The notes: generated by a model not told the origin, from the letters alone. Positions 1 through 8,251 are shown, numbered from the stretch's first letter. The stretch is DNA of 64,000 nucleotides from Streptomyces sp. cg36 (GCF_041080675.1 NZ_CP163520.1:1116001-1180000), one strand, 5' to 3'. Translations and numbers: made by a program.

Positions 1-419
1 CCGAGGTCGAGGAGGCCGACCTGGAACAGCCGCCGGTGGCGCGCCTGGACGAGCCGGTGGCGGTCGCCGCGGCCCGGCTGCGCGAGGGCGAGGCGCGCTG
101 GGCGGTGGTCCTCAACGCCTCGGGCGAGCTGCACGGCTGGGTCGCCACGGAGGAGCTGTCGCTGGCCGGCGCCTCCGGCACGGTCGCGGACCTGGCCCGG
201 CGGATGGAGGCGTGGGTGCCGGTCGGGGCGCCCCTGAAGCAGGCGTTCAGCGAGATGCTCCAGTACGACGCGGGCTGGGTCGCGGTCCTGGACGGCGCCC
301 GCTTCGTGGGCGTCCTGACCCCCGCGAAACTCCACGAGGCCCTGCGCAGATCGGTGGACGCGGACGCCCAGGGAGTGGCGCGGGAGGAGGTGGACTTCGA
401 CTCGGTCGCCGATGCGTAG
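1..419 (+). CDS. Osmoprotectant (betaine/choline-type) ABC transporter ATP-binding protein, C-terminal CBS part only
   Basis: The gene enters from the left edge; only the last 138 or so codons are present and the reading frame starts at base 3. The visible protein has two CBS-like segments, roughly WAVVLNASGELHGWV and GWVAVLDGARFVGVLTP, followed by an acidic tail ending DFDSVADA. This is the regulatory C-terminus of OpuCA/ProV-type ATPases, which energise uptake of compatible solutes at the membrane; the CBS pair is known in that family to sense ionic strength. The Walker motifs are outside the window, so the ATPase assignment rests on the CBS tail alone. An OpuC-type permease and binding-protein operon without its own ATPase lies 13 kb away (13241-15781) and could use this subunit, but that link is inference. 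Confidence 0.75.
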   Translation, partial: EVEEADLEQPPVARLDEPVAVAAARLREGEARWAVVLNASGELHGWVATEELSLAGASGTVADLARRMEAWVPVGAPLKQAFSEMLQYDAGWVAVLDGARFVGVLTPAKLHEALRRSVDADAQGVAREEVDFDSVADA

Positions 420-434
420 GCGCCGGATCGTGCA

Positions 435-470
435 GGTGGCGGTCGCCCGGAATTCCAAGTGGCCGCCACC
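435..470. terminator. Hairpin after the ABC ATPase gene
   Basis: GGTGGCGG (435-442) is perfectly complementary to CCGCCACC (463-470), with a 20-base loop, starting 15 bases after the stop codon of the left-edge gene. There is no U-tract, as is usual in Streptomyces. It also lies just beyond the end of the PRC-barrel remnant on the other strand, so it could act in both directions. Confidence 0.5.
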
Positions 471-481
471 CATGAAGCCCC

Positions 482-691
482 TTACATCCGGGGCGTGTTG
501 CGCGGGGTCTGGTAATACGTGCCAAGGCTCTGGTGGTAGTCCGCATCGCCCAGGTGCTTTTCCTTGTCGAACTCCGGAGCGTTCTTGATCTCTTCCTTCG
601 TCCGGGACACGTACACCTTTCGCGCGGCCACGTCGACGCCCTTGACCGTGCCGGCCGGCAGCAGTACGTCGCCCGGACCCCGCGAAATCCA
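482..691 (-). pseudogene. PRC-barrel domain protein, C-terminal remnant
   Basis: The last about 69 codons of a minus-strand frame read like the end of a PRC-barrel protein: DVLLPAGTVKGVDV, then KVYVSRTKEEIKNAPEFDK, then KHLGDADYHQSLGTYY. Intact family members have about 60 more residues upstream containing the first half of the barrel; here the frame upstream of WISRGPG (about 691) is arginine/serine/alanine-rich and shows no domain, although it stays open to 862. No convincing start or ribosome site precedes the conserved part. I therefore call a decayed gene with its 5' end lost. PRC-barrel proteins of this type are general stress or surface-associated proteins of unknown exact role. Confidence 0.6.
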
Positions 692-885
692 GGACTCCCC
701 CTCCGGCCCGAAGGCCCGGTCATGGGCGCCGATCCCCCTGCACCCGCTCACCCCAGCCCTGTCCGGTACCGGCTTCACCGGAGGGGAGGACGTGACGGCG
801 GCGGACGGCGCTTCGGCCACGACCGCCGAACGTCCGGCAGCGACGCACGATCCGAGCTCCACTCGGCGGAGGGACGGTGTGTCCC

Positions 886-1644
886 ATGGCGACGGGCAAC
901 CGGTCGGCGCGCATCCACAACCAGGTGGCGGAGCAGGCGGCGCTGCGCGGTGCCCGGATCGGTGTGGTGGACGTGTGCAGCGCGGCCGTGGCGGCGTTGC
1001 CGGTCGGCGGGGCCGGGGTGTCGGCGATGCAGCCGCACACGGCCAGCCATCCTCTGTGCAGCACCGACACCGTGAGCGAGCGGCTCGAAGAACTTCAGCT
1101 CACCCTGGGTGAAGGGCCGTGCGTCGATGCCTTCGCGCGCGGCTGCGCCGTCCTGGCACCGGATCTGCGGACCAGCCCGCTTCAGGAATGCTGGCCGGTG
1201 TTCGCCGACGCCGCCCTGGAGGCCGGGATACGCGCGGTGTTCGCGCTCCCCCTCCAGATCGGTGCGATCAGTCCCGGAGTCCTGGATCTGTACTCCCGCG
1301 TGCCCGTCGAGCTGAGTCCGGAGGCACTGGCCGATGCCCTGGCATTCGCCGACTTCACCACGCTCGTACTCCTGGATGCGCGGATCGACGAATCGGGAGC
1401 GCGAGCCGATGACCCGTCCCCGGACGGCCGTCGAGAGGATCTGGGCCGCTACCGCGCCGAGATCGACCAGGCGACCGGCATCCTCATGGTCCAGCTCGGC
1501 GTCGGCGTCGAGGTCGCCTTCGTCCGGCTGCGCACCCACGCGTACGCCACGGGCCTGCGCCTCGCCGAAGTGGCCGCCGACGTGGTGGCCCACCGGCTCC
1601 GCCTGCCGCCCGACCCGGACGGGGATCCGCGTGATGGCGGCTGA
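886..1644 (+). CDS. GAF and ANTAR domain regulator
   Basis: Predicted cytoplasmic signalling protein of 252 residues. An N-terminal GAF-like sensor (about 15-165) has the pattern seen in actinobacterial GAF-ANTAR proteins, including TLGEGPCVDAF and the VFALPLQIGA strand. The C-terminal ANTAR domain (about 185-240) contains YRAEIDQATGILMVQLGV and EVAFVRLRTHAYATG. ANTAR domains bind paired hexaloop RNA hairpins and prevent termination, so the likely role is RNA-level regulation in response to a small ligand or redox change. An in-frame GTG lies at 877, but ATG 886 is placed better behind GGAGGG at 868-873, so I chose it. A second GAF-ANTAR gene follows 86 bases later in the same direction. Confidence 0.85.
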   Translation: MATGNRSARIHNQVAEQAALRGARIGVVDVCSAAVAALPVGGAGVSAMQPHTASHPLCSTDTVSERLEELQLTLGEGPCVDAFARGCAVLAPDLRTSPLQECWPVFADAALEAGIRAVFALPLQIGAISPGVLDLYSRVPVELSPEALADALAFADFTTLVLLDARIDESGARADDPSPDGRREDLGRYRAEIDQATGILMVQLGVGVEVAFVRLRTHAYATGLRLAEVAADVVAHRLRLPPDPDGDPRDGG

Positions 1645-1730
1645 CGCGTCCGCACGGGCGTCCCGGTGCCGCCCGCCCCGTCCGCCGATCCCCGTCCCCC
1701 CTGGAACCGGTCTCAACAAAGGGTGTCGCC

Positions 1731-2447
1731 ATGCATGAGCAGCTCCTGGCCAAGACATTCGTCGAGCTGGCCGACAACCTCGTCGCCGACTTCGACCTCA
1801 TCGACTTCCTGCGCCTGCTGACAGACCGGTGCGTCGGGCTGCTCGGTGCGGGCGCCGCGGGCGTACTGCTCGCGGACCGCGAAGGCGCCCTCCGCGTCAT
1901 GGCCGCCTCCGACGAACGCGTACGCCTGCTGGAGCTCTTCCAGCTCCAGAACGACCAAGGCCCGTGCCTGACCTGCTTCCGCACCGGCGCTCCCGTGACC
2001 GTCCCCGACCTGGACAAGGAGGTGACCCGCTGGCCGCGCTTCACCGCCTTGGCCCAGCAGAGCGGCTTCCGCTCCGTCCAGGCCCTGCCGATGCGCCTGC
2101 GCGACGAAGTCGTGGGCGCGCTCAACCTCTTCCGCGCCGACCCCGGCTCCTTCGACCCGTCGGCCATCCCCGTCGCCCAGGCCATGGCGGACGTGGCCAC
2201 CATCAGTCTTCTCCAGCACCGCACGAGCCAGCGCAGCACCGCCCTCAACGAGCAGCTGCAAACGGCCCTGACCAGCCGGATCCTGATCGAGCAGGCGAAG
2301 GGGAAGCTCGCCGAGCGCCAGGGCGTCGACATGGAGCAGGCATTCAGCACCTTGCGCGGCTACGCCGGCGCGCACAACCGCCGACTGTCCGACCTGGCCC
2401 GTGCCTTCATCGACGGCTCGGAGCCGCTCAAGGGGCTCGGCGGCTGA
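1731..2447 (+). CDS. GAF and ANTAR domain regulator
   Basis: 238-residue protein with a GAF domain (about 20-165; NDQGPCLTCFRTGAPVTVPD and LRDEVVGALNLFRAD) followed by an ANTAR domain (about 178-232; SRILIEQAKGKLAERQGVDM, then AFSTLRGYAGAHNRRLSDLA). Only the domain plan is shared with the upstream gene; the sequence is well diverged, so they are not a recent duplication. Start: ATG 1731 with AAAGGG at 1718-1723. The family role is ligand-dependent transcription antitermination, probably acting on unlinked targets. The 3' end overlaps the convergent STAS gene by 20 bases. Confidence 0.87.
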   Translation: MHEQLLAKTFVELADNLVADFDLIDFLRLLTDRCVGLLGAGAAGVLLADREGALRVMAASDERVRLLELFQLQNDQGPCLTCFRTGAPVTVPDLDKEVTRWPRFTALAQQSGFRSVQALPMRLRDEVVGALNLFRADPGSFDPSAIPVAQAMADVATISLLQHRTSQRSTALNEQLQTALTSRILIEQAKGKLAERQGVDMEQAFSTLRGYAGAHNRRLSDLARAFIDGSEPLKGLGG

Positions 2448-2928
2448 ACTCCGCCGTCGGCGCCGTATTCCCGAACCGCGGGGCGGGCGCGGCGAGCGCG
2501 GCCCCCGCCACGGTGCCGCGGTCGGGGTGGACGTGCAGGAGCCGGGTCAGCCCGGCGGCGCCCAGCACCGTGACGGCACCGGGACTCGGCGCGAGCAGGC
2601 ACAGGGCGCCGCCGAAGGAGCGGGCCCGGCGCGCGGTGGCGACGAACAGTCCGAGGCCGAGGGCGTCGCAGGAGGTCATCCCCGACAGGTCGAGGACCAA
2701 GGGGCTTCCGGGACCGTGGGACACCCGCAGAAGGCGCTCGCGCAGCCCGGGAACAGTCGTGAGGTCAAGACGTCCTCTGACGGTGACGACCGTGCGCCCC
2801 TCGATGACACGGAGCGGTGGCGAAGGCGGCGAACCGCGCCCGCGCGCGGACGTACGGGTGCCTTCGCCTGCGGATCGCGGGCGGGGCGCGTCGGCGGGCG
2901 AGGGACGAGATCGGGGACTCATGGGCAC
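2428..2928 (-). CDS. STAS domain protein, anti-sigma factor antagonist type
   Basis: 166-residue protein. After a proline/arginine-rich tail of about 35 residues comes a STAS fold: LRVIEGRTVVTVRGRLDLTT, PLVLDLSGMTSCDALGLGLF and ATARRARSFGGALCLLAP. The serine in the DLSGMTSCDALGL loop is where kinases of this system phosphorylate SpoIIAA-type proteins. The likely role is partner switching with an anti-sigma kinase encoded elsewhere. GTG 2928 is 6 bases behind AGGAGG (minus strand, about 2935-2940), better placed than ATG 2922. The linear alpha-beta pattern is conserved, but the long basic N-terminus is unusual. It overlaps the end of the convergent GAF-ANTAR gene. Confidence 0.8.
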   Translation of the reverse strand: MPMSPRSRPSPADAPRPRSAGEGTRTSARGRGSPPSPPLRVIEGRTVVTVRGRLDLTTVPGLRERLLRVSHGPGSPLVLDLSGMTSCDALGLGLFVATARRARSFGGALCLLAPSPGAVTVLGAAGLTRLLHVHPDRGTVAGAALAAPAPRFGNTAPTAEFSRRAP

Positions 2929-3018
2929 CCTGGTCCTCCTCGGAGCGGATCGGCACGCTGCCGGGGGCTGGGGCGCTGCCCACACCCTAGTCCTGTCCCG
3001 CGCTCGCGGACAGCCCGG

Positions 3019-3306
3019 CTACGAGCGGTTGACCCGGCCCGCCACGGCGTGGCCGACCAGCAGGTAGACCACCGCGGGCAGACCGTAGTTGAGCACGGTG
3101 CGCCAATTGTCCGAGTCGACGTCGAACATGTCGCGCGCCCAGCCCGAGAGCCAGTTCGCCGCGTGGTGGACCCAGGACACCAGATCGTTTCCGGTGTTGG
3201 CGTCCAGCAGGAAGAAGGCGATCCACAGGATCAGGATCACCGCGGTGATGTCGGCGACGACAAGGATGATCGTGGCGGCGGGGTTTCCGCCGTAGCGTCT
3301 GGACAT
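3019..3306 (-). CDS. Small conserved membrane protein
   Basis: 95 residues with two hydrophobic segments: AATIILVVADITAVILILWIAFFLL near the N-terminus and a weaker LNYGLPAVVYLLVGHAVAG near the C-terminus. Between them is an amphipathic WVHHAANWLSGWARDMFDV stretch. I recognise this as a small protein common in Streptomyces, with no known function. Start is ATG 3306; GTG 3312 two codons upstream is an alternative. It is transcribed towards the STAS gene with about a 90-base gap. Confidence 0.7.
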   Translation of the reverse strand: MSRRYGGNPAATIILVVADITAVILILWIAFFLLDANTGNDLVSWVHHAANWLSGWARDMFDVDSDNWRTVLNYGLPAVVYLLVGHAVAGRVNRS

Positions 3307-3386
3307 ACCCACCGAGTGGCCGGGATCGGCGCGTCCAAACGCTCCCGGCGCCCGGCCCGCTCGCCGCGCGTGCCGCCGCGACGGCC

Positions 3387-3854
3387 TCAGCCGGGGAGGG
3401 GCGCGACGAGGAGCTGCGCGGCCGGAGTGGTGTTGTCGGCGTGCACCGCCCGGGCCATCGCGGTGCGCGCGGCGTCGGCGGTCGTGTCCGGAGGGACCAC
3501 GAGCAGCGAGAAGTGATCGCTGTCGCCACGGGTGACGAGGAGGGTGTCGTCACCGACCGGGAAGGAGTCGAGGTGCACGACCCGGCCATCGATCAACAGG
3601 CGGGTCGTGATTCCCCGCCAGGCGGTGGCGTCGAGTCCGACCCGTGTGATGGGGCCGAGGTGCTCGGTCAACACGCTGATCAGAGCCGGCAGTTCCGCCG
3701 CGATGTCGCGGGAGCGCGGCCACCACGCGCCGTCGAGGACCCCTTCGCGGGACCGGGTGGTCTCCAGCCGCAGGAGTGCCGTTCCGGGATTCACCACCCG
3801 GTGCACGGCGTCCGGAAGGAGTCCCGAGGGGGTGGGGGTGTCGGTGTGCGCCAT
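3387..3854 (-). CDS. DUF5994 family protein
   Basis: 155 residues. The diagnostic motif is LDGAWWPRSRDIAAELPALI near residue 40, followed by ITRVGLDATAWRGITTRLLI and a FSLLVVPPDTTA segment near the end, the same order as in the DUF5994 protein encoded divergently at 4140. The family is actinobacterial, cytoplasmic, and of unknown function. Start: ATG 3854; a much longer open frame continues upstream but carries no conserved sequence. It is divergent from 4140, with about 285 bases between the starts, so the pair may share regulation. Confidence 0.78.
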   Translation of the reverse strand: MAHTDTPTPSGLLPDAVHRVVNPGTALLRLETTRSREGVLDGAWWPRSRDIAAELPALISVLTEHLGPITRVGLDATAWRGITTRLLIDGRVVHLDSFPVGDDTLLVTRGDSDHFSLLVVPPDTTADAARTAMARAVHADNTTPAAQLLVAPLPG

Positions 3855-4139
3855 GGTGGTTCGCCTGCCTGCGGGTGCGTCGACACGTCGCCGTGGCGCC
3901 GGTACGGGGATCGGTGTGGTCGAGCGGCTGATCGGAAGCCGTTGTTCCACCCTACTCCGAACGATGTTCACCGGGCGATCACCCTCCGGTCGTCGCTCCG
4001 CCCCGCCCGAGCGGCCGCCAGGAGTACGCTGGAGATACCGAGAGCACTTCGCACCCCGGCCTGTCGCCGGGGTCGTTCTTGGCGAGCGAAGACACCGGAC
4101 CGCCGCCCACGGATGGCCGTCCGGAGACGGGTCCGCGTG

Positions 4140-4721
4140 ATGTCCGCAACCATCGACCCGACCGGGCCACGGCCCGGGACCCCAGCAGCCCCGACACCGC
4201 CCGCCCGCCTCTCGCTGAAGGCCCCCGGCGCCGCCCGTGGGCTTCTGGACGGAGCCTGGTGGCCCCGCTCCCGCGACCTGCTGAGCGAACTTCCCGCGCT
4301 GGTAGACGTTTTGGACCCGGCGTGGGCCCGGATCACCCGGATCGCCGTCAATCCCCGGCACTGGCCCGTCATCCCGCGCAGGATCCCGGTGCACGGGCAT
4401 GTGGTGAAGGCCGGCTGGTTCACCGAACTGGATCCGTACGAGCTGCTCCTGCTGTCCTACTCGGTCGGCCGCTGGGACCTGCTGGTCGTCCCTCCGCGGA
4501 CCAGCGCCCCGGCCGCCGCCCGGCTGATGGCCGCGGCGGCGGCCAGCACGGGGCAGGCGCTGACCGCCGCCGCGCTCGTCGCGGCGGAGGAAGCCCGCCA
4601 TGGCGCTCTGGCGGGCGACCGGCCGCAGGACCCCGAGAACGCCTGGGAGTCCGAGGGCGGCGCCCCGTCGCCCCGCGTCGGCGGGCCGGACCGGCCCAGC
4701 CGCCTCCTGGTGGGGATGTGA
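4140..4721 (+). CDS. DUF5994 family protein
   Basis: 193 residues, a paralogue of the divergent gene at 3387-3854. Shared landmarks are LLDGAWWPRSRDLLSELPALV, ARITRIAVNPRHWPV and WDLLVVPPRTSAPAAARLM. The N-terminal 20 residues are proline-rich, and the C-terminal 45 form a charged extension absent from the paralogue. Function is unknown. It is 5 bases upstream of a small membrane-protein gene and very probably co-transcribed with it. Confidence 0.78.
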   Translation: MSATIDPTGPRPGTPAAPTPPARLSLKAPGAARGLLDGAWWPRSRDLLSELPALVDVLDPAWARITRIAVNPRHWPVIPRRIPVHGHVVKAGWFTELDPYELLLLSYSVGRWDLLVVPPRTSAPAAARLMAAAAASTGQALTAAALVAAEEARHGALAGDRPQDPENAWESEGGAPSPRVGGPDRPSRLLVGM

Positions 4722-4726
4722 GCGCC

Positions 4727-4993
4727 ATGACCACGGCCCTCACCATCCTCGTCATGGTGCTGCTGGTCATCGGCGCGGCACGCCTGATCCACCGGCTCAA
4801 CGCCCAGCACACCGAGCGGATCGCCCTGCACCGCTACAGCCGGTTCGCGCCCGGCCGCCGGGGTGATCCCGGCAGTGCCGCACAGCCGGTCCCCGGTCGG
4901 TCCCAGCCGCCTGCCGCCCCCACCCGCCGCGACCAGCGGGACGGGGGCCGAGGACGACTGCGTCCCCGGCGCAGGATCCGGCACGAGCACTGA
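4727..4993 (+). CDS. Small single-pass membrane protein
   Basis: 88 residues. One N-terminal transmembrane segment, ALTILVMVLLVIGAARLIHRL, is followed by a basic, proline-rich cytoplasmic-type tail. It starts 5 bases after the DUF5994 stop codon. No family recognised; the function is unknown. The tail composition is close to random GC-rich reading, so the exact length is less certain than the membrane segment. Confidence 0.55.
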   Translation: MTTALTILVMVLLVIGAARLIHRLNAQHTERIALHRYSRFAPGRRGDPGSAAQPVPGRSQPPAAPTRRDQRDGGRGRLRPRRRIRHEH

Positions 4994-5067
4994 TGCGGCG
5001 CACATGAGCCGGAATCCGTCGAGGATCGGCACGGTTCGCCTTCTCCACGGGGCCTCTTCGGGATCGG

Positions 5068-5094
5068 GCGCCGGCCCGGCAGCCGGGCCGGCGC
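5068..5094. terminator. Perfect 12-bp hairpin terminator
   Basis: GCGCCGGCCCGG (5068-5079), loop CAG, then CCGGGCCGGCGC (5083-5094). It sits 75 bases after the small membrane protein and before the convergent PepSY gene end at 5315, so it may serve both strands. The rest of 4994-5314 shows no gene. Confidence 0.7.
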
Positions 5095-5314
5095 GTCATC
5101 ACGAGACCCGTCGGAGACGGACCGGCGACCTCGGCATCCGCGCGATCCTCCTCCAACGCCTCGGCCGGGCGGGGGGACATGCGCCGGCCCGCCGCGGACC
5201 GCGCCGTGCGCCGCCGGGCGTGACCGACGCCGAGGCGGACCGCCACGCGTCGGGGAAGCGGTCCGTGACACCGGCCGGTGGCCGCGGTCGGTACGCGGTC
5301 ACCGGCCGGTGGTC

Positions 5315-5911
5315 TCAGCCGGTGGTCCTCGGGTCCCCGACGACGGTGTTGCCCGTGACGGCGCCGTCCGTACCGGAGAGCGTCACGGCGTGGCGGACGC
5401 CGTCGGTGCCCAGCACGACCGCCTGCCAGGCGCTGCCGCCGCCCTGCTGCGCGACGACCCGCAGCGACTCGACCTTGCCGCCGGGGACCGCGGCCGTCGC
5501 CTTGTCGACGGCCTGCGCCGCCGAGAGCGCGGGCAGCGGCACGGGGGCTCCCCCGCCGAAGGGCCCGCGGCCGGGCGCGCCCCGCTCCTGGCCGCCGGGA
5601 CCGCCGGGGTGGCGCTGCGGCCCGGCGCGGTCCTCGCCCGGCCCGCCGCCGAAGTAGCGGCCCCGGTCCTCGAAGGCGTGGCGGGCCCAGGCGCGTCCGT
5701 GGTGGTGGTCGTGCGCGGCCACCGCCGCGACCGCGAGACCGCCGCCGAGCAGGACGACGACCCCCAGGGCCACCCACCTCGCTCGGCCGTGCCGGACCAG
5801 CCGGCCGACCCGGCCGCCTCGCCGCCCCTTGGACGCGACGGCCGGGGTGGCCGCCGTCTGTTCGTCCGGACCTCCCGGGGGCTCGGGCGGCCTGGGCTGG
5901 GGTTCGGTCAT
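5315..5911 (-). CDS. PepSY-domain single-pass membrane protein
   Basis: 198 residues. A proline-rich cytoplasmic N-terminus (1-40) precedes one transmembrane helix, WVALGVVVLLGGGLAVAAVAA, then a histidine- and glycine-rich linker (HDHHHGRAW, then many GGP repeats). The C-terminal PepSY domain (about 130-195) contains LSAAQAVDKATAAVPGGKVE and WQAVVLGTDGVRHAVTLSG. PepSY domains outside the membrane are thought to inhibit or sense peptidases or act as sensory inputs. It is divergent from a response regulator/histidine kinase pair, a common arrangement, so it is probably a target or accessory sensor of that system. The HDHHH run could bind metal. Confidence 0.8.
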   Translation of the reverse strand: MTEPQPRPPEPPGGPDEQTAATPAVASKGRRGGRVGRLVRHGRARWVALGVVVLLGGGLAVAAVAAHDHHHGRAWARHAFEDRGRYFGGGPGEDRAGPQRHPGGPGGQERGAPGRGPFGGGAPVPLPALSAAQAVDKATAAVPGGKVESLRVVAQQGGGSAWQAVVLGTDGVRHAVTLSGTDGAVTGNTVVGDPRTTG

Positions 5912-5975
5912 CTGCCTGCTCCTCGCTTCGTCGCGGGCGTCGCGCCCGGCTGCGGCAGATCGTGCGCGCCGGATC

Positions 5976-6012
5976 CTGAAGCCCCGCTGAAGCCACCTGA
6001 AGATCTCTTCAG
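5976..6012. promoter_or_regulatory. Phased CTGAAG repeats, candidate response-regulator site
   Basis: CTGAAG occurs at 5976-5981, 5987-5992 and 5997-6002, then inverted as CTTCAG at 6007-6012. The repeats are spaced 11, 10 and 10 bases, about one helical turn, which is how OmpR/PhoB-family regulators dock as tandem dimers. The block lies between the divergent PepSY gene and the response-regulator gene, 34 bases upstream of the latter. Confidence 0.6.
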
Positions 6013-6045
6013 CAATACGGCGGCGGGACCTGAGAGCCTTGGCCC

Positions 6046-6723
6046 ATGCGGGTACTGGTGGTGGAGGACGAACGGCGCCTGGCAGCGGCGCTGCAGCGCG
6101 GGCTGGGCGCGGAGGGCTTCTCCGTCGACGTCGCCCACGACGGCCCGCGCGGCCTGTGGCTGGCGGGCGAGCACGACTACGACGTGATCGTCCTCGACAT
6201 CATGCTGCCGGGCCTCAACGGCTACCGGGTCTGCGCGCGGCTGCGGGCGGCCGGGTGCGAGTCGGGCATCCTGATGCTGACCGCCAAGGACGGCGAGTAC
6301 GACGAGGCGGAGGCGCTCGACACCGGCGCGGACGACTTCCTGTCCAAGCCGTTCTCGTACGTCGTGCTGGTCGCCCGGCTGCGCGCCCTGGCCCGGCGTA
6401 CGGGGCGGCGGGAGCCGCCGGTCATGGAGTTCGGCGATCTCGTGGTGGACCCGGCGGCGCAGCGCTGTCTGCGGGGCGGCACGGAAGTCCGGCTGACCTC
6501 GCGCGAGTTCGCGGTACTGCTGCAACTGGCGCGGCGGGCCGGAGAGGTGGTGCCCAAGCGGGAGATCCTGGGCGCGGTGTGGGACACCGCGTACGAGGGC
6601 GACCTCAATGTGGTGGAGGTCCACGTCAGCGCCCTGCGCCGCAAGATAGACGCGCCGTTCGGGCGCGGCGCCGTGGAGACCGTCCGGGGCGCGGGCTACC
6701 GGCTGGCGGCCGACGGTGGCTGA
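6046..6723 (+). CDS. OmpR/PhoB-family response regulator
   Basis: 225 residues. The receiver domain (1-120) begins MRVLVVEDERRLAAALQRGL, with the phospho-acceptor in YDVIVLDIMLPGLNGY, the switch region LMLTAKDGEYDEA and the lysine in DDFLSKPFSY. The winged-helix effector (about 128-222) has TSREFAVLLQLARRAGEVV and NVVEVHVSALRRKID, ending in the VRGAGYRLA wing. It starts at ATG 6046 and overlaps the histidine-kinase gene by 8 bases. Divergent PepSY gene and phased repeats upstream suggest auto-regulation and control of that gene. Confidence 0.93.
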   Translation: MRVLVVEDERRLAAALQRGLGAEGFSVDVAHDGPRGLWLAGEHDYDVIVLDIMLPGLNGYRVCARLRAAGCESGILMLTAKDGEYDEAEALDTGADDFLSKPFSYVVLVARLRALARRTGRREPPVMEFGDLVVDPAAQRCLRGGTEVRLTSREFAVLLQLARRAGEVVPKREILGAVWDTAYEGDLNVVEVHVSALRRKIDAPFGRGAVETVRGAGYRLAADGG

Positions 6724-8143
6724 GCCGCCCGGGGCCCCGGCGGCGCGCCGGGGGCGGCTGCGGCGGCTGCGCCCGCGTTCCGTACGGGCCCGGGCCACCC
6801 TGGGCGCCTCGCTCGTGGTGGCGCTGGCGCTCGGCGTCGCCTCGCTCGGGCTGCTCGGCCTGCTCCGGCAGAACCTCGTGCGCGACGCCCAGGCGGACGC
6901 CGAGCGGCAGGCCGTGCTCACCGCCGGTCTCGCGGCCGGCGGGCGGCTGGGACCGGTGCTGGCGCCGGAACGCGGCGCGGACTTCCTCCAGGTCGTCGAT
7001 GCCGACGGCCGGGTGCTCGCCGCGAGCCCCAACCTCCTCGGCCGCCCCGCCCTGTCCGCCGCGCGCCCCGACGGGCCGGGTACGGTCCGGGACACCTGGA
7101 ACGGCGGGCGCACCCGCGAGGAGCACCGCCAGCGGGTCGTGCAGGTCACCACGACGACGCCGCACGGCCTGGTCACCGTGTACGCGGGCACCTCGCTGCG
7201 GCAGGCCGACACGGCGGACGAGACCATCACGGCCGCGCTGGTGGTCGCGGTGCCGCTGCTGGTGCTCACCGTCGCGCTGGTGACCTGGCGGGTGACGGGG
7301 TGGGCGCTGCGGCCCGTGGAGGCGATCCGCGCCGAGGTGGCCGAGATCGGCGACCGCGAGCTGCACCGCCGGGTGCCGGTCCCGGCGAGCGGGGACGAGA
7401 TCGCGCGGCTCGCGGTGACGGTGAACGCCACGCTGGACCGGCTGGAGGCGTCCGGGATCCGGCAGCGCCGCTTCATCGCGGACGCCTCGCACGAGCTGCG
7501 CAGCCCGATCACCGTGCTGCGCACCCAGCTGGAGGTGGCCCAGGCCCATCCCGATCCGGCGCTGTGGGGCGAGCTGGTCAGCGGCGCGATCGAGGACACC
7601 GTACGGCTCCAGGACCTCGCCGCCGACCTGCTCCTGCTGGCCCGGCTCGATGCCGGTGAACGGCCGCCGACCACCCGGGTCGACCTGGCTTCCCTGGTAC
7701 GCGAGGAGCTCGCCCGGCGCGCCCCGGCCGACCGAGTCGCTCCCGCGGCCGACGTCCCCTCCGCGTCGGACGGGTTCGCGGTCGACGGCAACCGGGCCCA
7801 ACTGGCCCGGGTCCTCGGCAACTTGCTGGACAACGCCCAGCGGCACGCCGTCGCCGAGGTCGTCGTCCGGCTCCGCGCCGAGGGCGGGCGGGCCGTCCTC
7901 ACCGTCACCGACGACGGCTGCGGAGTGCCGGACGCCGAGCGCGAGCACGTCTTCGAGCGGTTCGTACGGCTCGACGACGCCCGCAGCCGGGACGAGGGCG
8001 GGGCGGGGCTCGGCCTGGCCATCGCCCGCGATGTGGTGGAGCGGCACGGCGGCACGCTCACCGTGAGCGGCGCGCCGGACGCGGGCGCGGCCTTCGAGGT
8101 CCGGTTGCCGTCGGCACCGCCCTCGGCCGACGGCGGATCGTGA
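6716..8143 (+). CDS. Two-component sensor histidine kinase
   Basis: 475 residues starting at GTG 6716, translationally coupled to the response regulator. Layout: transmembrane helix near 27-50, an extracytoplasmic sensor of about 140 residues, second helix near 182-200 (AALVVAVPLLVLTVALVTW), HAMP linker, dimerisation domain with phospho-histidine in RFIADASHELRSPITVLRTQ, and an ATPase domain with N box LGNLLDNAQRHA, G1 DDGCGVPD, and G2 GGAGLGLAIA. All catalytic boxes are intact. The signal is unknown; the PepSY partner suggests envelope or peptide stress. Confidence 0.93.
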   Translation: MAEPPGAPAARRGRLRRLRPRSVRARATLGASLVVALALGVASLGLLGLLRQNLVRDAQADAERQAVLTAGLAAGGRLGPVLAPERGADFLQVVDADGRVLAASPNLLGRPALSAARPDGPGTVRDTWNGGRTREEHRQRVVQVTTTTPHGLVTVYAGTSLRQADTADETITAALVVAVPLLVLTVALVTWRVTGWALRPVEAIRAEVAEIGDRELHRRVPVPASGDEIARLAVTVNATLDRLEASGIRQRRFIADASHELRSPITVLRTQLEVAQAHPDPALWGELVSGAIEDTVRLQDLAADLLLLARLDAGERPPTTRVDLASLVREELARRAPADRVAPAADVPSASDGFAVDGNRAQLARVLGNLLDNAQRHAVAEVVVRLRAEGGRAVLTVTDDGCGVPDAEREHVFERFVRLDDARSRDEGGAGLGLAIARDVVERHGGTLTVSGAPDAGAAFEVRLPSAPPSADGGS

Positions 8144-8205
8144 GGCGGGCCGCCTCCGGGTGAAGGCGGCAGCGGCAGCGAGCCGGCTCGGGGAGGGGAC
8201 TGCCC

Positions 8206-8251
8206 CAAAGGGGCCGATCCAAAGGGACCGGCCGAAGGGGACCGGCCGAAG
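8206..8251. repeat. Short imperfect tandem repeat, three units
   Basis: Three units of 14-15 bases follow each other: CAAAGGGGCCGATC, CAAAGGGACCGGCCG and AAGGGGACCGGCCG. They lie in the 316-base gap between the histidine kinase and the caspase-like gene. I see no hairpin strong enough to call a terminator, and no other gene in the gap. Confidence 0.5.

Noticed and set aside
482..862. A complete 126-residue gene
   Set aside because: Only the C-terminal half has conserved sequence; the upstream half is random-like and has no ribosome site.
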